Assembly: GCA_021299695.1 (NCBI GenBank)
Contig: JAJTEK010000013.1
Location: 46,589-100,128 of the forward strand
Direction: 5' to 3'
Origin: Pirellula sp.
GTDB lineage: Bacteria; Planctomycetota; Planctomycetia; Pirellulales; Pirellulaceae
Length of the DNA: 53,540 nucleotides
Shown piece by piece: positions 25,665-35,487 of this stretch (position 1 is its first letter; each line of letters opens with the position of its first letter). The notes under the pieces were generated by a model that was given only the letters and a program-made list of their open reading frames with translations, had not been told where the DNA came from and searched no databases. A program made the position numbers and the translations under genes.

Positions 25665-26971
25665 GCCCTATCCCCACATTGCTTCGTGCAACCCCACCAA
25701 ACAAAGGGTGCAACGAATCCAAACAGGGATATCGACAGGGCACTGGAAATAAGTACCCCCGCAATCCCGAAACCCCCAACACCGCAAAGCCAAATAGCAA
25801 GAGGAACGTTCAAGAGCGACGCGATGATTGAGCAATAGATTTGCTCCTTGGTCCGACCCATCCCATTGAGTAAACTGGCGTAGGCACTCCCCCAAATCAC
25901 GATCCACGTATAAACCACCATGGTCCCACGCACCATAGGCGAGATCGTGATGCTAGGATCGATCAACCATTGGATCAACGGATTCATCACGATCCCGATC
26001 ACAATCGATACGACGCCAAAGGGTATCATCAATGCTGTCACGATCCACCAGAGTCGAAGCATCATCGCTTGATCCCGTTTGGCCCATGCGGTTCCCGACA
26101 AAGCCCAAATCGGCCCAATGCACAAACTGAATCCAGTGGTGGCCAATGCAGAAAGCCTTAATACCACATCGTACTCAGCCACCATCACCGAACCGAACAT
26201 CCGCAGAACAATCAACCGATCCGTCATGAAAATCACCATATAGGTAATCTCGATAAACAGAAACGATACTCCTACTCTGGCAACTTCCAGAAATATACCC
26301 CAAGACGCTTCTGACCATCGCGGAACTAAGCTCGGAAAACAACGGAACAAATAGCTCGACTGAATCGAATATCCCAACGCAAAGAAAGCGAAATTCGCCG
26401 CCGCCAATTCCGGTAATGTCACTCCGCGCCCAAAAAAATCAGCCAAAAGTAGGTAGAAAAACAAACCGATCGAAGCAGCAAATCCAACCAACGCTGTCGC
26501 AGAATTCCAATGCTTGGCATACAAAATCGCCTGAACCACGCCGGACAACTGCGTCAGAACAAAGGTCAAAAAGCAGAAAAACACACTCCAAGCAATCGTA
26601 CGATCAGTACCAGAGCTCCGAAGCCACAAAGCCAACGGCAAATCCATCAGGAAAAGAAAAACCACCAAAACGCAAGCGATCAGTCCCCACAAAACCATTT
26701 GACCAAACAGTGTCGAAGATAAATACCGACCCGCAAGCCGATCGTCTCCGACACCCAACGATTCAATCAACTTGTTGCGAAGCCCCTTGCCAATCCCCAA
26801 CTCCAAAACCATGACCCATATCACCAAAGACTGCAGCACCACCCAGACCCCATACTCGCCCTTCCCCAATACCTTCATGAAAAGAGGCAGCATCCCAAAC
26901 TGCAACACAAATGTGCTGAGCTTGAGCACCGTCGACAACCCAACATTCCGCAGGAAAACATCCAGCATCAT
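25661..26971 (-). CDS. Wzx-like lipid-linked oligosaccharide flippase
   Basis: About 436 residues forming 12 or so transmembrane segments with the pattern of the polysaccharide-specific transporter branch of the MOP superfamily: FGMLPLFMKVLGKGEYGVWVVLQSL near the N-terminus, then GIGKGLRNKLIESLG, and LRLSALATTGFSLCIGPIWALSG in the middle. It should move the undecaprenyl-linked repeat unit across the inner membrane. It is the first gene of the minus-strand cluster; the 228 bases upstream (to 27199) contain no gene and probably the operon promoter, though I see no clear -35/-10. I prefer the ATG at 26971; the frame also opens at a TTG at 27013. Confidence 0.87.
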   Translation of the reverse strand: MMLDVFLRNVGLSTVLKLSTFVLQFGMLPLFMKVLGKGEYGVWVVLQSLVIWVMVLELGIGKGLRNKLIESLGVGDDRLAGRYLSSTLFGQMVLWGLIACVLVVFLFLMDLPLALWLRSSGTDRTIAWSVFFCFLTFVLTQLSGVVQAILYAKHWNSATALVGFAASIGLFFYLLLADFFGRGVTLPELAAANFAFFALGYSIQSSYLFRCFPSLVPRWSEASWGIFLEVARVGVSFLFIEITYMVIFMTDRLIVLRMFGSVMVAEYDVVLRLSALATTGFSLCIGPIWALSGTAWAKRDQAMMLRLWWIVTALMIPFGVVSIVIGIVMNPLIQWLIDPSITISPMVRGTMVVYTWIVIWGSAYASLLNGMGRTKEQIYCSIIASLLNVPLAIWLCGVGGFGIAGVLISSALSISLFGFVAPFVWWGCTKQCGDRA

Positions 26972-27199
26972 CGCCAACAACCACCCCCCCACTCCATCCC
27001 GCAATAAAATCAACCAAGCTTATACAAAGCTACGCCACGGTCGGTGGCATGCGAGCCATCGATTTCTCTAATTCCACCAGGGACTTGGGCTCCCAATACC
27101 AATGTAGGTTACCCTTTAGTTCGGTAAAGCAATACCAAACAGTTTCGCCAGAACAGGCAGAATATTCTCTCAAGTCAGAAAACTTCCAAGTTCCCTTGG

Positions 27200-28717
27200 C
27201 TAAGCGAGCAACTCGGTCAAGACGTGGCCGTGAACGTCCGTCAAACGCCGGTCAATCCCATTGTGTCGGACCGTAAGCTTCGTGTGGTCGATTCCAAGAA
27301 GATGCAGAATCGTCGCATGGATGTCGTAGACCTGCGTCGGATTCTCCCTATCCAAAGGCTTGTATCCGAACGCATCGCTCGGGCCGTAGCTAACCCCTCC
27401 TCGAATCCCGCCCCCGCACAACCAGTTCGTGAAGCAGTAAGGATTATGGTCCCGTCCCCTACCCCCTTGGGAACTGGGCATCCGCCCGAACTCAGTTGTC
27501 CATAAAATCAGCGTATCCTCGAGCATTCCTCGTTGCTTGAGGTCCTGAATCAAAGCTGCTGCTCCCTTGGCCATCCCCGTCGAGAGCGGTCCGTGATCCC
27601 GCTGTATATCCTCGTGAGAGTCCCAATTACGCCTCGGAAACCCATTGTCATTACCCGACCAAATCTGGATGAATCGAACTCCTCGTTCGAGCATCCTGCG
27701 GGCCGCTAGACACTTACGCGAAAAATGGACGGTTTCTTCCTGTGCATTGATTTCCTTTTCAAACGCCCCAGGTATTTGATCGAGCCCGTAGAGCTTGAGG
27801 ATGTGCTCGGGTTCCTGAGAAAAATCAAGCGATTCAGGAGCGGCCAACTGCATCCTGGCTGCCAGCTCATAACTGCGAATCCGGGATTCGAGCCGTTGGT
27901 CTCCCGAACGCTCTTGCGCGTGGCGAGCGTTAAGTTCGGCCAACAACACCTGTCCGGCGGCCTGACTTGTGCCCGTGATGTAAGTGCCGGACTTGTGCGG
28001 ACGCAGGTCGGCAATCGGATTTTCCGACCCCGGATAAATAACCGTGCCACTGTGTTGCGCGGGCAAAAAAGCCGAATCCCAATTTTTTGTTCCATTGCTC
28101 GCGAGCCCTCGGTGGTCTGGGAAAACTACAAACGTCGGAAGGTTGTCGTTCAAGCTCCCGAGCCCGTAGCTAACCCATGCACCCATGCCAGGGAATCCTG
28201 GCAACTGAAAACCGGTCGCATGCAACAAGGTCGCTTGGCTATGCACCCCTGTTTTCCCAACAACGTTGTGAACAAACGCGAGCTCGTCTGCCACTTTCCC
28301 CAACTCGGACACCGGCTCGGAGAGCAACCTGCCACTCTCCCCGTATCGCTTAAAATCCCATACGGGTTTGAGCCACGGTCCTAGTCCGTTCTGGAACGCC
28401 TCGACCGGTTCACCAAAGTCACTTTCCTGGCCGTGTCGCTTGACCAACTCCTCTTTGAAATCGAACAAGTCCAGATGGCTCGCAGCACCTGCCATGAACA
28501 ACTGCACGACGCGCTTGGCCTTGGGCCTGTGATGCAATGCACCAAGACTCCCCCCGCTTCCAATGCCGCTGCCTGCAGCTTGATCGCCCGGGGCACTAGC
28601 CCCGGCCTTGTCGCGATCGAGCATCGCGCCGAGAACCAGACCTCCGAACCCTTGCCCTAACGATTCGATCCAATTCCTTCGAGAAATGTTTCGATCTTCC
28701 ATGGGATTGATTTGCAT
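27200..28717 (-). CDS. DUF1501 domain protein (sulfatase-fold, planctomycete type)
   Basis: A 505-residue protein of the DUF1501 family, which is expanded in planctomycetes and has an alkaline-phosphatase-like fold. The N-terminus has a twin-arginine-like motif (SRRNWIESLGQGFGGLVLGA), suggesting export by Tat. Then come the family blocks KRVVQLFMAGAASHLDLFDFK, GVHSQATLLHATG, FPGMGAWVSYGLGS, RFIQIWSGNDNGFPRRNWDSH and TLILWTTEFGRMPSSQGGRGRDHNP, ending GIDRRLTDVHGHVLTELL. It lies 58 bases after the DUF1549/DUF1553 gene, the usual partner; the pair is thought to act together in the periplasm on an unknown substrate. Function otherwise unknown. Confidence 0.93.
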   Translation of the reverse strand: MQINPMEDRNISRRNWIESLGQGFGGLVLGAMLDRDKAGASAPGDQAAGSGIGSGGSLGALHHRPKAKRVVQLFMAGAASHLDLFDFKEELVKRHGQESDFGEPVEAFQNGLGPWLKPVWDFKRYGESGRLLSEPVSELGKVADELAFVHNVVGKTGVHSQATLLHATGFQLPGFPGMGAWVSYGLGSLNDNLPTFVVFPDHRGLASNGTKNWDSAFLPAQHSGTVIYPGSENPIADLRPHKSGTYITGTSQAAGQVLLAELNARHAQERSGDQRLESRIRSYELAARMQLAAPESLDFSQEPEHILKLYGLDQIPGAFEKEINAQEETVHFSRKCLAARRMLERGVRFIQIWSGNDNGFPRRNWDSHEDIQRDHGPLSTGMAKGAAALIQDLKQRGMLEDTLILWTTEFGRMPSSQGGRGRDHNPYCFTNWLCGGGIRGGVSYGPSDAFGYKPLDRENPTQVYDIHATILHLLGIDHTKLTVRHNGIDRRLTDVHGHVLTELLA

Positions 28718-28775
28718 CTAATTACTTTCTGGATTCCTCGTACCTGGCACCAATTGCCTCTAGGTCTCTTGGCGA

Positions 28776-31700
28776 TCAATCGACAAATGAAAACTCATTG
28801 AGGTTGAAAACCAAACGGCAAGCGTTTGCCAATCCATGCTCGGCAATGTAAGGCTCAAAGGCCGACCGTTCTGACTCAGTCGGCTTTCTTCCAAAGGCCA
28901 GAAGAAACATTTCATCGATGGGCTTTCCCCTACCGGCATCTTGAATCTCAATCCGCTTGGCGAAATGCCCTGACATACTCACCATGAAACCGTTGTTCAG
29001 GAGAGCCAACGCCTGCAGCGGGCTGAGCGACTCATTCCGTTTATCGACTCGCATGGATGGATCGGCGCAGTCCAAAGTTGCCATGAATGGCTGGGGCTGC
29101 GAACGCACCAAAAACCGATACACGCTTCTGCGATGGGTTTTGACATCCTCGGGATCGTGCAAATGGTATTGGTAATGTGGCGAGTGTTCGGGGTGTTCGA
29201 TGACAAAATCCTGGAAGCTCGGGCCCCCCATCGTCAAATCCAACTTGCCGGCAACCTGCAAAACCATGTCCCGAAGCGCTTCGGCCTCGAGTCGACGTCG
29301 ATTCGACCGCCACAAGTATCGATTATCGATATCGATCGACTCGGCCTGCAGTTTCCGGGCCCGATCGGTGACGCTCGATACTTGCTGATAAGTGTGGCTT
29401 GTCACAATCAGCCTGTGAAGCCCCTTGAGCGATTGCCCTTGATCGCGAAACTCAACGGCAAGCCAATCGAGCAATTCTCGATGGGTCGGCTCGGAGCCCA
29501 TGCGTCCAAGGTCGTTAGCCGTCTCGACGATCCCTCGACCGAAATGATATTGCCAAACACGATTGACGATACTCCGCCAAGTCAGCGGATTGCGATCGTC
29601 GGAAACCCAATGCGCTAAAGCCGCACGTCGATCCGACTCGCTGTGCCCTTGAGGCAAGTCAAACCAACTTCTTAACTCGACAAAGCAATCCAGCGCGCCA
29701 CTGCTGACCTCGTCCTTGGGTTGCGTCACACTCCCTCGATCCAACACATAGATCGACCGAGGTTTTCCTCCACTAGCTCCAGTACCAACAAATGCTCCAT
29801 TCCCGTTATACACCACCCCCGCATAGACCAATTGCTGCGGTGGCAATTCAACTCTGGACTGCTGGGCCTTGTCCAATAGGTCTTGCAGTTCCTCCCGCCG
29901 CTGCTTGGTAGCTTGATCAAGTATCCCATCGACCATCGAAGAACGCTGGGTCTGGAGACTCTCCAATTCGCTATCTGCTAACCTGGACCGGCCAAAATAG
30001 TATCCATCGACCAAGTTCTTTCGCTGCCATCGCGGTCCGGCTTCAATCGAATCCAATGCCGTCACGGGTCGACTCGACGCAACATTGATGCCTTCTGCCG
30101 ATAGAACTGAAAGTTCGCCTAAGGCAAAGATGTAATCGGTCGGCATCCTCTTAGCAAGCTTGGTTGCTGTCACCCGTACATACCGGCCCTTGATTGGAGA
30201 GCCGTCTGGAGCCTCACTCGGAAATCGCTGTGGAACCACGCCTGGATTGGGATAATCTCGATCCGTACGATCGACGCACAAAACCACACCATTTCGAAAC
30301 TCCGGATCATCGCTGACGTGGATCGAGTAGCGAACGGGGAATCCAAAACCTGCACCAATCCCATTGAATGTGTCATGACACCCTACCAACTCCAAACCAA
30401 GAATGCTCTGAGATTCGCCCAAATCGACTTGCACCCACTTCGGAACGTCCTGTTTTGTCTCGATTTGACTGTGGTATCCAAACTCAGGCTGCTCGTTGCC
30501 ACTCAATGCTTTAGTCGCTTCGGCAATCCGATGATCCAACTCCGCAAGTGGCTTACCCCCTCGCTCGTGGATCTGTGCATCGATCTGACGAATCTCTGCG
30601 GTGAGCCCAGCAATCTGCTGATCCAATGCACTGCGTTTCATCGAGATCTCAGGATCTCGGTCGTAAGCCCGATCGGCCCGATCCAACGCAGCAAAAACAG
30701 CTTGCAAACGATAATAATCCCTCTGTGATATCGGGTCGAATTTGTGATTATGACACTGGGCACAACTCACCGTCATGCTGTTGAAACTCCCCATGACCGT
30801 GGCAATCATGTCGTCGCGATCCAAATGCCTAGCCACCTTGCCATCGATCTTGCTCTCTGGAACCTCTGCATGCCCGATGAAATCCCAGGGGCCAGCGGCG
30901 ATCATTCCAAGAGCTTCGATGCCATCAGACGTTCCTGGATACAGTACATCTCCAGCAATCTGCTCCTCGATGAACCTGCGATAGGGCTTATCACTATTGA
31001 ACGCGCCGATAACGTAGTCTCTATAAGGCCATGCGTGGGGACGCATTTTGTCTTTGTCGTAACCATGGGTCTCGCCAAAATGCACCACATCGAGCCAGTG
31101 TCTAGCCCAACGTTCTCCGTAACGTGGGGAATCCAACAACTCATCGACGACGCTTCGGTAAGCGTCATCATCACTTCGAGGATCACTGAGGAAAGCCGAT
31201 TGCTGCTCGGGGGTTGGCAAGAGCCCTATCAAATCCAAGTAGAGTCGTCGCAACAACGTACGCCGGTCTGCTCGCGGGGATTGCTCGAGTCCCTTTTCGA
31301 TCAATCGAGCAACAACAAACGCATCGATCGGATTGGAGACTGTGTATCGCTCCTGGCTGACCGAAGGGATCCCAGGTCGTTCCAAAGGCTTCAGCGACCA
31401 CCAATCCGAATCCGGTACATGGCGGTCTTCCAACTTTTTACCCTCAGGCCACTTGGCCCCGGATTTAACCCAATTCCTTAAGGCCTCGAGTTCCCCAGGC
31501 GTCAACGGTTTTCCCCCTTTGGGCATCTGCGGTTGAGAACCACTTACATAATCCAACAGAACGCTCTTCTCGGGGTCCACAACGTCGATCGATGGACCGC
31601 TTTCTCCTCCCTGGAGAACTGCGTCCAATGTATCCAGCCCCAAACCCCCTTTGGGCTTTGCTCCAGAATGGCAACTGACACATCGGCGCTCAAACACCTC

Positions 31701-31805
31701 GGAAACCACTCCAAAGGAATCCTCCTGCGGGTACCCTCGGCTTGCTAATTGCACAAGCAACAGCGCCAAGAACATCGAAAACCGGCATTGGTAGGTGTTG
31801 CGCAT
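28776..31805 (-). CDS. PSCyt1-DUF1549-DUF1553 protein with internal discoidin-like domain
   Basis: A protein of about 1009 residues. The start at 31805 puts a signal peptide at the front (MFLALLLVQLASRGYP). An upstream ATG at 31823 and a longer frame to 31883 exist but do not look like export signals. A planctomycete cytochrome c domain follows with RRCVSCHSGAKPKGGLGLD. DUF1549 begins at NPIDAFVVARLIEKGLEQ with the YGERWARHWLDVVHFGETHG block, and DUF1553 lies at the C-terminus (NPLTWRSIVNRVWQYHFG, then LSPLQALALLNNGFM). Between them sits an F5/8 type C-like segment (KWVQVDLGESQSILGLEL), a likely carbohydrate-binding module. Electron transfer coupled to breakdown of a complex polymer has been proposed for such proteins but is unproven. 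Confidence 0.92.
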   Translation of the reverse strand: MRNTYQCRFSMFLALLLVQLASRGYPQEDSFGVVSEVFERRCVSCHSGAKPKGGLGLDTLDAVLQGGESGPSIDVVDPEKSVLLDYVSGSQPQMPKGGKPLTPGELEALRNWVKSGAKWPEGKKLEDRHVPDSDWWSLKPLERPGIPSVSQERYTVSNPIDAFVVARLIEKGLEQSPRADRRTLLRRLYLDLIGLLPTPEQQSAFLSDPRSDDDAYRSVVDELLDSPRYGERWARHWLDVVHFGETHGYDKDKMRPHAWPYRDYVIGAFNSDKPYRRFIEEQIAGDVLYPGTSDGIEALGMIAAGPWDFIGHAEVPESKIDGKVARHLDRDDMIATVMGSFNSMTVSCAQCHNHKFDPISQRDYYRLQAVFAALDRADRAYDRDPEISMKRSALDQQIAGLTAEIRQIDAQIHERGGKPLAELDHRIAEATKALSGNEQPEFGYHSQIETKQDVPKWVQVDLGESQSILGLELVGCHDTFNGIGAGFGFPVRYSIHVSDDPEFRNGVVLCVDRTDRDYPNPGVVPQRFPSEAPDGSPIKGRYVRVTATKLAKRMPTDYIFALGELSVLSAEGINVASSRPVTALDSIEAGPRWQRKNLVDGYYFGRSRLADSELESLQTQRSSMVDGILDQATKQRREELQDLLDKAQQSRVELPPQQLVYAGVVYNGNGAFVGTGASGGKPRSIYVLDRGSVTQPKDEVSSGALDCFVELRSWFDLPQGHSESDRRAALAHWVSDDRNPLTWRSIVNRVWQYHFGRGIVETANDLGRMGSEPTHRELLDWLAVEFRDQGQSLKGLHRLIVTSHTYQQVSSVTDRARKLQAESIDIDNRYLWRSNRRRLEAEALRDMVLQVAGKLDLTMGGPSFQDFVIEHPEHSPHYQYHLHDPEDVKTHRRSVYRFLVRSQPQPFMATLDCADPSMRVDKRNESLSPLQALALLNNGFMVSMSGHFAKRIEIQDAGRGKPIDEMFLLAFGRKPTESERSAFEPYIAEHGLANACRLVFNLNEFSFVD

Positions 31806-31941
31806 AAGTTCTAGAGTCCACATCAGTGCAGCGAAGTTGCAGCGAATATAACGACGGCACCCCTTGAGAGCCTCAGGGCACACAAGCCCTCAGGTATTCT
31901 ACTCGGTTTGCGCCCCTCAGAACGACCCAAGCCTCAAGCCA

Positions 31942-32874
31942 CTAGCTTTTCTTTCGCCCATAGACCCGTATCACCATCCCCAATCGACTCCAATCGACAC
32001 CCTGCAATGCCAGACCAGTCCCAAGGTGAACCAAGGGCAGAATCGGCTTTGCGAAACCTGGACAGCGTTTCTCGAAAGTCGATTTGGGCAATCGCGACAC
32101 CCATTCGATCTTTTCGACCTCAAACCCATGCTTTCTAAGCAAACTAGAAAGACTTCGAGGGCTGAAAAAATTCAAATGAGTCGGCGGACATACAAAGGGA
32201 TCTCGCTCCTGGAGCAATCGCCGGGTGATGCTTCCAAAGTTCGGCAGAGCGATGGCCAAAATGCCACCCGGTTCGAGCAAACGATGCGCCTTGTCGACCC
32301 ACAAATTGACATCCAAAACGTGCTCGAGTATCTGGCTCATGAGAACCACCCCCAAAGAGGAGGGCTCGCAAACATACTCCTCGAACGATGAAGCCGTCGG
32401 ATCCAATCCGGTCATCCGGTGGGCGATCTGACGCTCGATCTGCGCTAACTCCAAAGCTTGAACCTCAAAGCCTGCTCGCTGGGCCTCTCGCGAGAAGAAC
32501 CCATATCCACAACCGACATCCAGAAAACGCTTGCTAACCCTCTGGGCCGCGGCCGATCGAGTCAACAGCAATTGGATGGTCTGGACCAAACATTTCGCAT
32601 CCACTGTGGAGTTCGGAAACATCCTCTCGCGTTCTTGCACCGATTCGAGCGTTGGCTTTTCTTGGGCGATCTCTGCGTCTCCATGCCCAAATGTTGCGTA
32701 ATAGTCCATCAAAAACTCCAACGATGGACGTGGGTTTACAAAGCAATAACCACAGCCCTGGCATAGATCCAGACGGTATTGATGATCCCCTACCTGCTTA
32801 GAGCGCCAAGGTTTAAAAGTCGACGAGCAAACAGGACATGCGGAGTAATAGGTCTGATCTTTATCCGTAGCCAT
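31942..32874 (-). CDS. Class I SAM-dependent methyltransferase with N-terminal zinc ribbon
   Basis: About 310 residues. The first 40 contain two cysteine pairs (CPVC and CQGCGYCF), a zinc-ribbon common in methyltransferases linked to sugar or polysaccharide modification. The SAM-binding core has FLDVGCGYGFFSREAQRAGF (motif I), followed by VVLMSQILEHVLDVNLWVDK and LLEPGGILAIALPN. FVCPPTHLNFFSPRSLSSLLRKHGFEV is the family's typical late block. The ATG at 32874 was preferred over the longer frame to 32898. Methyl acceptor unknown; a glycan or lipid-linked sugar fits relatives best. Confidence 0.88.
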   Translation of the reverse strand: MATDKDQTYYSACPVCSSTFKPWRSKQVGDHQYRLDLCQGCGYCFVNPRPSLEFLMDYYATFGHGDAEIAQEKPTLESVQERERMFPNSTVDAKCLVQTIQLLLTRSAAAQRVSKRFLDVGCGYGFFSREAQRAGFEVQALELAQIERQIAHRMTGLDPTASSFEEYVCEPSSLGVVLMSQILEHVLDVNLWVDKAHRLLEPGGILAIALPNFGSITRRLLQERDPFVCPPTHLNFFSPRSLSSLLRKHGFEVEKIEWVSRLPKSTFEKRCPGFAKPILPLVHLGTGLALQGVDWSRLGMVIRVYGRKKS

Positions 32875-33021
32875 TGCGCAGCATCCCCGTAAAACCAAAC
32901 GTTTGCGTCAATCTTTCGCCTCCGCCAAGTCCCTGCATCCTAATTGCTCGGTTGAGGAAGTTCAACCAAAGCCGATACCCTTGAGAGACTCAAAGAAGCT
33001 TTTGTGTATTTCGTCGCCAAA

Positions 33022-34845
33022 TCAAAGGGTCTTGAGATAAACGATCAGATCCTGTGTCTCTTGTGCGGTTAAGGCCTGACCGTGAACCTTATCCGGGGAA
33101 TGCTCGCCCGTGAGCACCTCTTCGAGCGTCGTTGCCCGTCCGTCGTGCAGTAATTGAACCTTGCGAAATACCCCCTGGAGACTCGGGGTGTTGAAACCTT
33201 GGTGAGCGTCGTTTGACGACCCTAGCCCAAGATCATGGATCTGGTGATCGGTCCCTGCCGCTCCGGAATGGCAATCCGAACAAGCTCCCTTAGGGCCGAA
33301 GAAGATCTCTTTGCCGCGAGCGGCTGAACGACCGACCGGTTCGCTGTCGGTTCGATTGGGGTTCGGAGGTGATCGCAGGGACGAGAGAAAAGCCGCTAGC
33401 GCTTGTGCGTCCTCCTGCGTCGGATCCGGGCCTACCATCGTCGTCTTGAGCGAATGCTCCATCGCATCGATCAACCCCTTTTGCCAACCATGCCATGTCC
33501 ATGGACCGGTTTGATCTATAGCGTAAAGAGGCAAAACGGTCTTGAATGTAAACGCGCTACCATCGTTCAAAGTATCCATAACCACTGCATTGGATCCGCC
33601 AAGATAGTGGCAAGAGTGGCAAGAGTACCATTGGTCCAAACTCCGTCTTGCATCATAGAATATCGCTTCGCCTCGTCGAGCCAACGAAGCGCTTTGGTTT
33701 CCACCTAAGAAGATCCGTTGAGCAATTTTTCGCTCGATCAAATCGACTACCTGAACCGAGTTATCCAAATAGTTGGCAACATAAGCGGTCCGATCATCAG
33801 CAGAAACCTTCAGTCCCATCGGACGCCCACCGAGTTCGATCCGGTCAAACCTCTCACGATCTTTGAGCAACTCCGGATCGATATGGTCGGTGCTGCCCCG
33901 ATCCAAAAAGGGAAGACCCGTATTCCGGTAGATCAACAGCTCTTGGGAACCCGATGCGGTGACTAGAACCTTTTGCTCATCGTGAGTCAGCGCCAAACCA
34001 TGTGGATCCGCAATCGCCTTGCTAGGCGGATCGAGCGAAAACGCTTCACGATGCACCCCGTCGGTGAAACCGATTCGACCAAGTCGACTTGCCATGACCC
34101 AGCCGAGTCGAATGTTTCGATCATTGATCGGGTTCCGACGGTAAACCATCCAGGGAAAATAGACTTGATCCGATGTTCTCGACGTCTGCATGTGGCCGAT
34201 GTTCAAGCCGACGAACCGATCGACATGTAGCAATTTGCCCTCTTGAAGGTCCACTATCGAAACCCCGCGATCGCCACTTGTTCCCACCGCCATTCGCGTC
34301 CCGTCGTTGGAGATCGCTAGAGAACGAGGCCAACGTCCAACGGCGATTTTTCTCACCACGCGGCATGTTTCGAAATCGACTACAGCGACTGAATCGGCAT
34401 CGGTCAGACATACATACACCATGGTCCCATCTGCCGATAAGGCTAGCCCTGTCGGTTGAAACCCAAGTTGAAGTTCGCCAGAGTGTTGAAGTTTCTGGCC
34501 ATCAACACGCAACCAATGCAACGTGCCTGCATAACTTGAAGTGACCAGCAGGTGCTTTCCATCTGGATGAAGCACAATGGCACTCGGATGCTGACCTACA
34601 ATCACCTCATCCCAAATACTTCGATCGCTGAGGCCCACAAGCGAGACCGTGCTAGATGTTTGGTTGGCAGTCGCAATCCAACTCGCATCGTGTGCGATCA
34701 CAAGATCCACCGGAGAACGATCTTGATTCGGATCCCCAGGGTGCGGAATCTCGGGGGCCGATGCCAAGCCGATCCGGCAAAGAAGCACAACTCCGGCAAG
34801 CCATGCGAAGACCGGCCGAAAGACACCGTAAAAGGCTGGTATCAT
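33022..34845 (-). CDS. Beta-propeller (YVTN-type) di-haem cytochrome c
   Basis: A 607-residue exported protein: signal peptide in the first 30 residues, a beta-propeller of about seven blades (about 45-385) with repeats such as HPSAIVLHPDGKHLLVTSS, QPTGLALSADGTMVYV, RWPRSLAISNDGTRMAV and RPMGLKVSADDRTAYVAN. Two haem c sites follow: CHSCH at 409-413 and CSDCH at 522-526. The C-terminal half resembles bacterial di-haem cytochrome c peroxidase/MauG, including FNTPSLQGVFRKVQLLHDGRA. A periplasmic redox role is likely. The substrate is unknown. It sits 114 bases downstream of rplS on the same strand. Confidence 0.88.
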   Translation of the reverse strand: MIPAFYGVFRPVFAWLAGVVLLCRIGLASAPEIPHPGDPNQDRSPVDLVIAHDASWIATANQTSSTVSLVGLSDRSIWDEVIVGQHPSAIVLHPDGKHLLVTSSYAGTLHWLRVDGQKLQHSGELQLGFQPTGLALSADGTMVYVCLTDADSVAVVDFETCRVVRKIAVGRWPRSLAISNDGTRMAVGTSGDRGVSIVDLQEGKLLHVDRFVGLNIGHMQTSRTSDQVYFPWMVYRRNPINDRNIRLGWVMASRLGRIGFTDGVHREAFSLDPPSKAIADPHGLALTHDEQKVLVTASGSQELLIYRNTGLPFLDRGSTDHIDPELLKDRERFDRIELGGRPMGLKVSADDRTAYVANYLDNSVQVVDLIERKIAQRIFLGGNQSASLARRGEAIFYDARRSLDQWYSCHSCHYLGGSNAVVMDTLNDGSAFTFKTVLPLYAIDQTGPWTWHGWQKGLIDAMEHSLKTTMVGPDPTQEDAQALAAFLSSLRSPPNPNRTDSEPVGRSAARGKEIFFGPKGACSDCHSGAAGTDHQIHDLGLGSSNDAHQGFNTPSLQGVFRKVQLLHDGRATTLEEVLTGEHSPDKVHGQALTAQETQDLIVYLKTL

Positions 34846-34959
34846 TCGGCCACCTAATCCTAGCGGTCCAAGACACTCGACCCGAATTGAACTTGCTACC
34901 CAGATCCGATGAATCGAACTGGGTTCGAAACCCCAGACGATAACCAGCCAAGCGAGCGT

Positions 34960-35313
34960 TTAGTATTCCCGACGCTCGCGAAGCTTCACACCCTTGCCGA
35001 TTCGGTCTCGCAAGAAGTAGAGTTTGGCTCGCCGGACAACCGAGTGACGTTGAACTACAATCTTTTCGATCTTCGGCGAATGCAGGGGAAACTTCCGCTC
35101 AACCCCCTCGCCTGCCACAATGCGACGGACGACGAACATTTCGCGCGAGCCAGAGCCGCTCTTGGCAATTACCGTGCCGGTGAAAATCTGAATGCGCTCT
35201 TTGACGCCTTCCTGAATCTTCGTGTGCACGTCCACGGTATCTCCAATCTCGAAGGCATCCACGTTTTCCTTGAGATAAGGCTGTTCAACGGCTTGAAGGA
35301 TTTGTTGGCTCAT
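34960..35313 (-). CDS. rplS: 50S ribosomal protein L19
   Basis: A 117-residue L19 with the family length and core: VDVHTKIQEGVKERIQIFTG, VIAKSGSGSREMFVVRRIVAG, VERKFPLHSPKIEKIVV and VRRAKLYFLRDRIGKG. L19 sits at the 30S-50S interface. In most bacteria rplS follows rpsP, rimM and trmD; none of them is next to it here, so it appears to be transcribed alone from the 244-base divergent region shared with the large fusion gene. Downstream, CTGGG/CCCAG with a short TTTCGAA-type loop (about 34919-34936) could form a weak hairpin, without a T tract. Confidence 0.97.
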   Translation of the reverse strand: MSQQILQAVEQPYLKENVDAFEIGDTVDVHTKIQEGVKERIQIFTGTVIAKSGSGSREMFVVRRIVAGEGVERKFPLHSPKIEKIVVQRHSVVRRAKLYFLRDRIGKGVKLRERREY

Positions 35314-35487
35314 GATCGACGAACACTTCCAATGTACTTTGTCCTGAAATGAAACGGGGCAATATCATTGACAAAGAATCGGTTCATGGAAAGGCCAAAT
35401 CGTGCAAAAACCGTCGGTTTCCATCGAGTTAAAACCGGTTTTAGAACCAAAAACAGCCAACTCGCTCTCTCTGAAACTGTTAAACTT

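Noticed and set aside
26416-26814. A 132-codon plus-strand frame rich in Gln, Lys and Ser opposite the flippase gene
   Set aside because: Its composition is what the reverse complement of a hydrophobic membrane protein produces; no family match or ribosome site.
34919-34936. A tRNA T-arm-like sequence (GGGTTCGAAACCC) downstream of rplS
   Set aside because: No matching acceptor, D or anticodon arms lie at tRNA distance on either strand, and the stem pairs poorly beyond three bases; more likely a weak hairpin.
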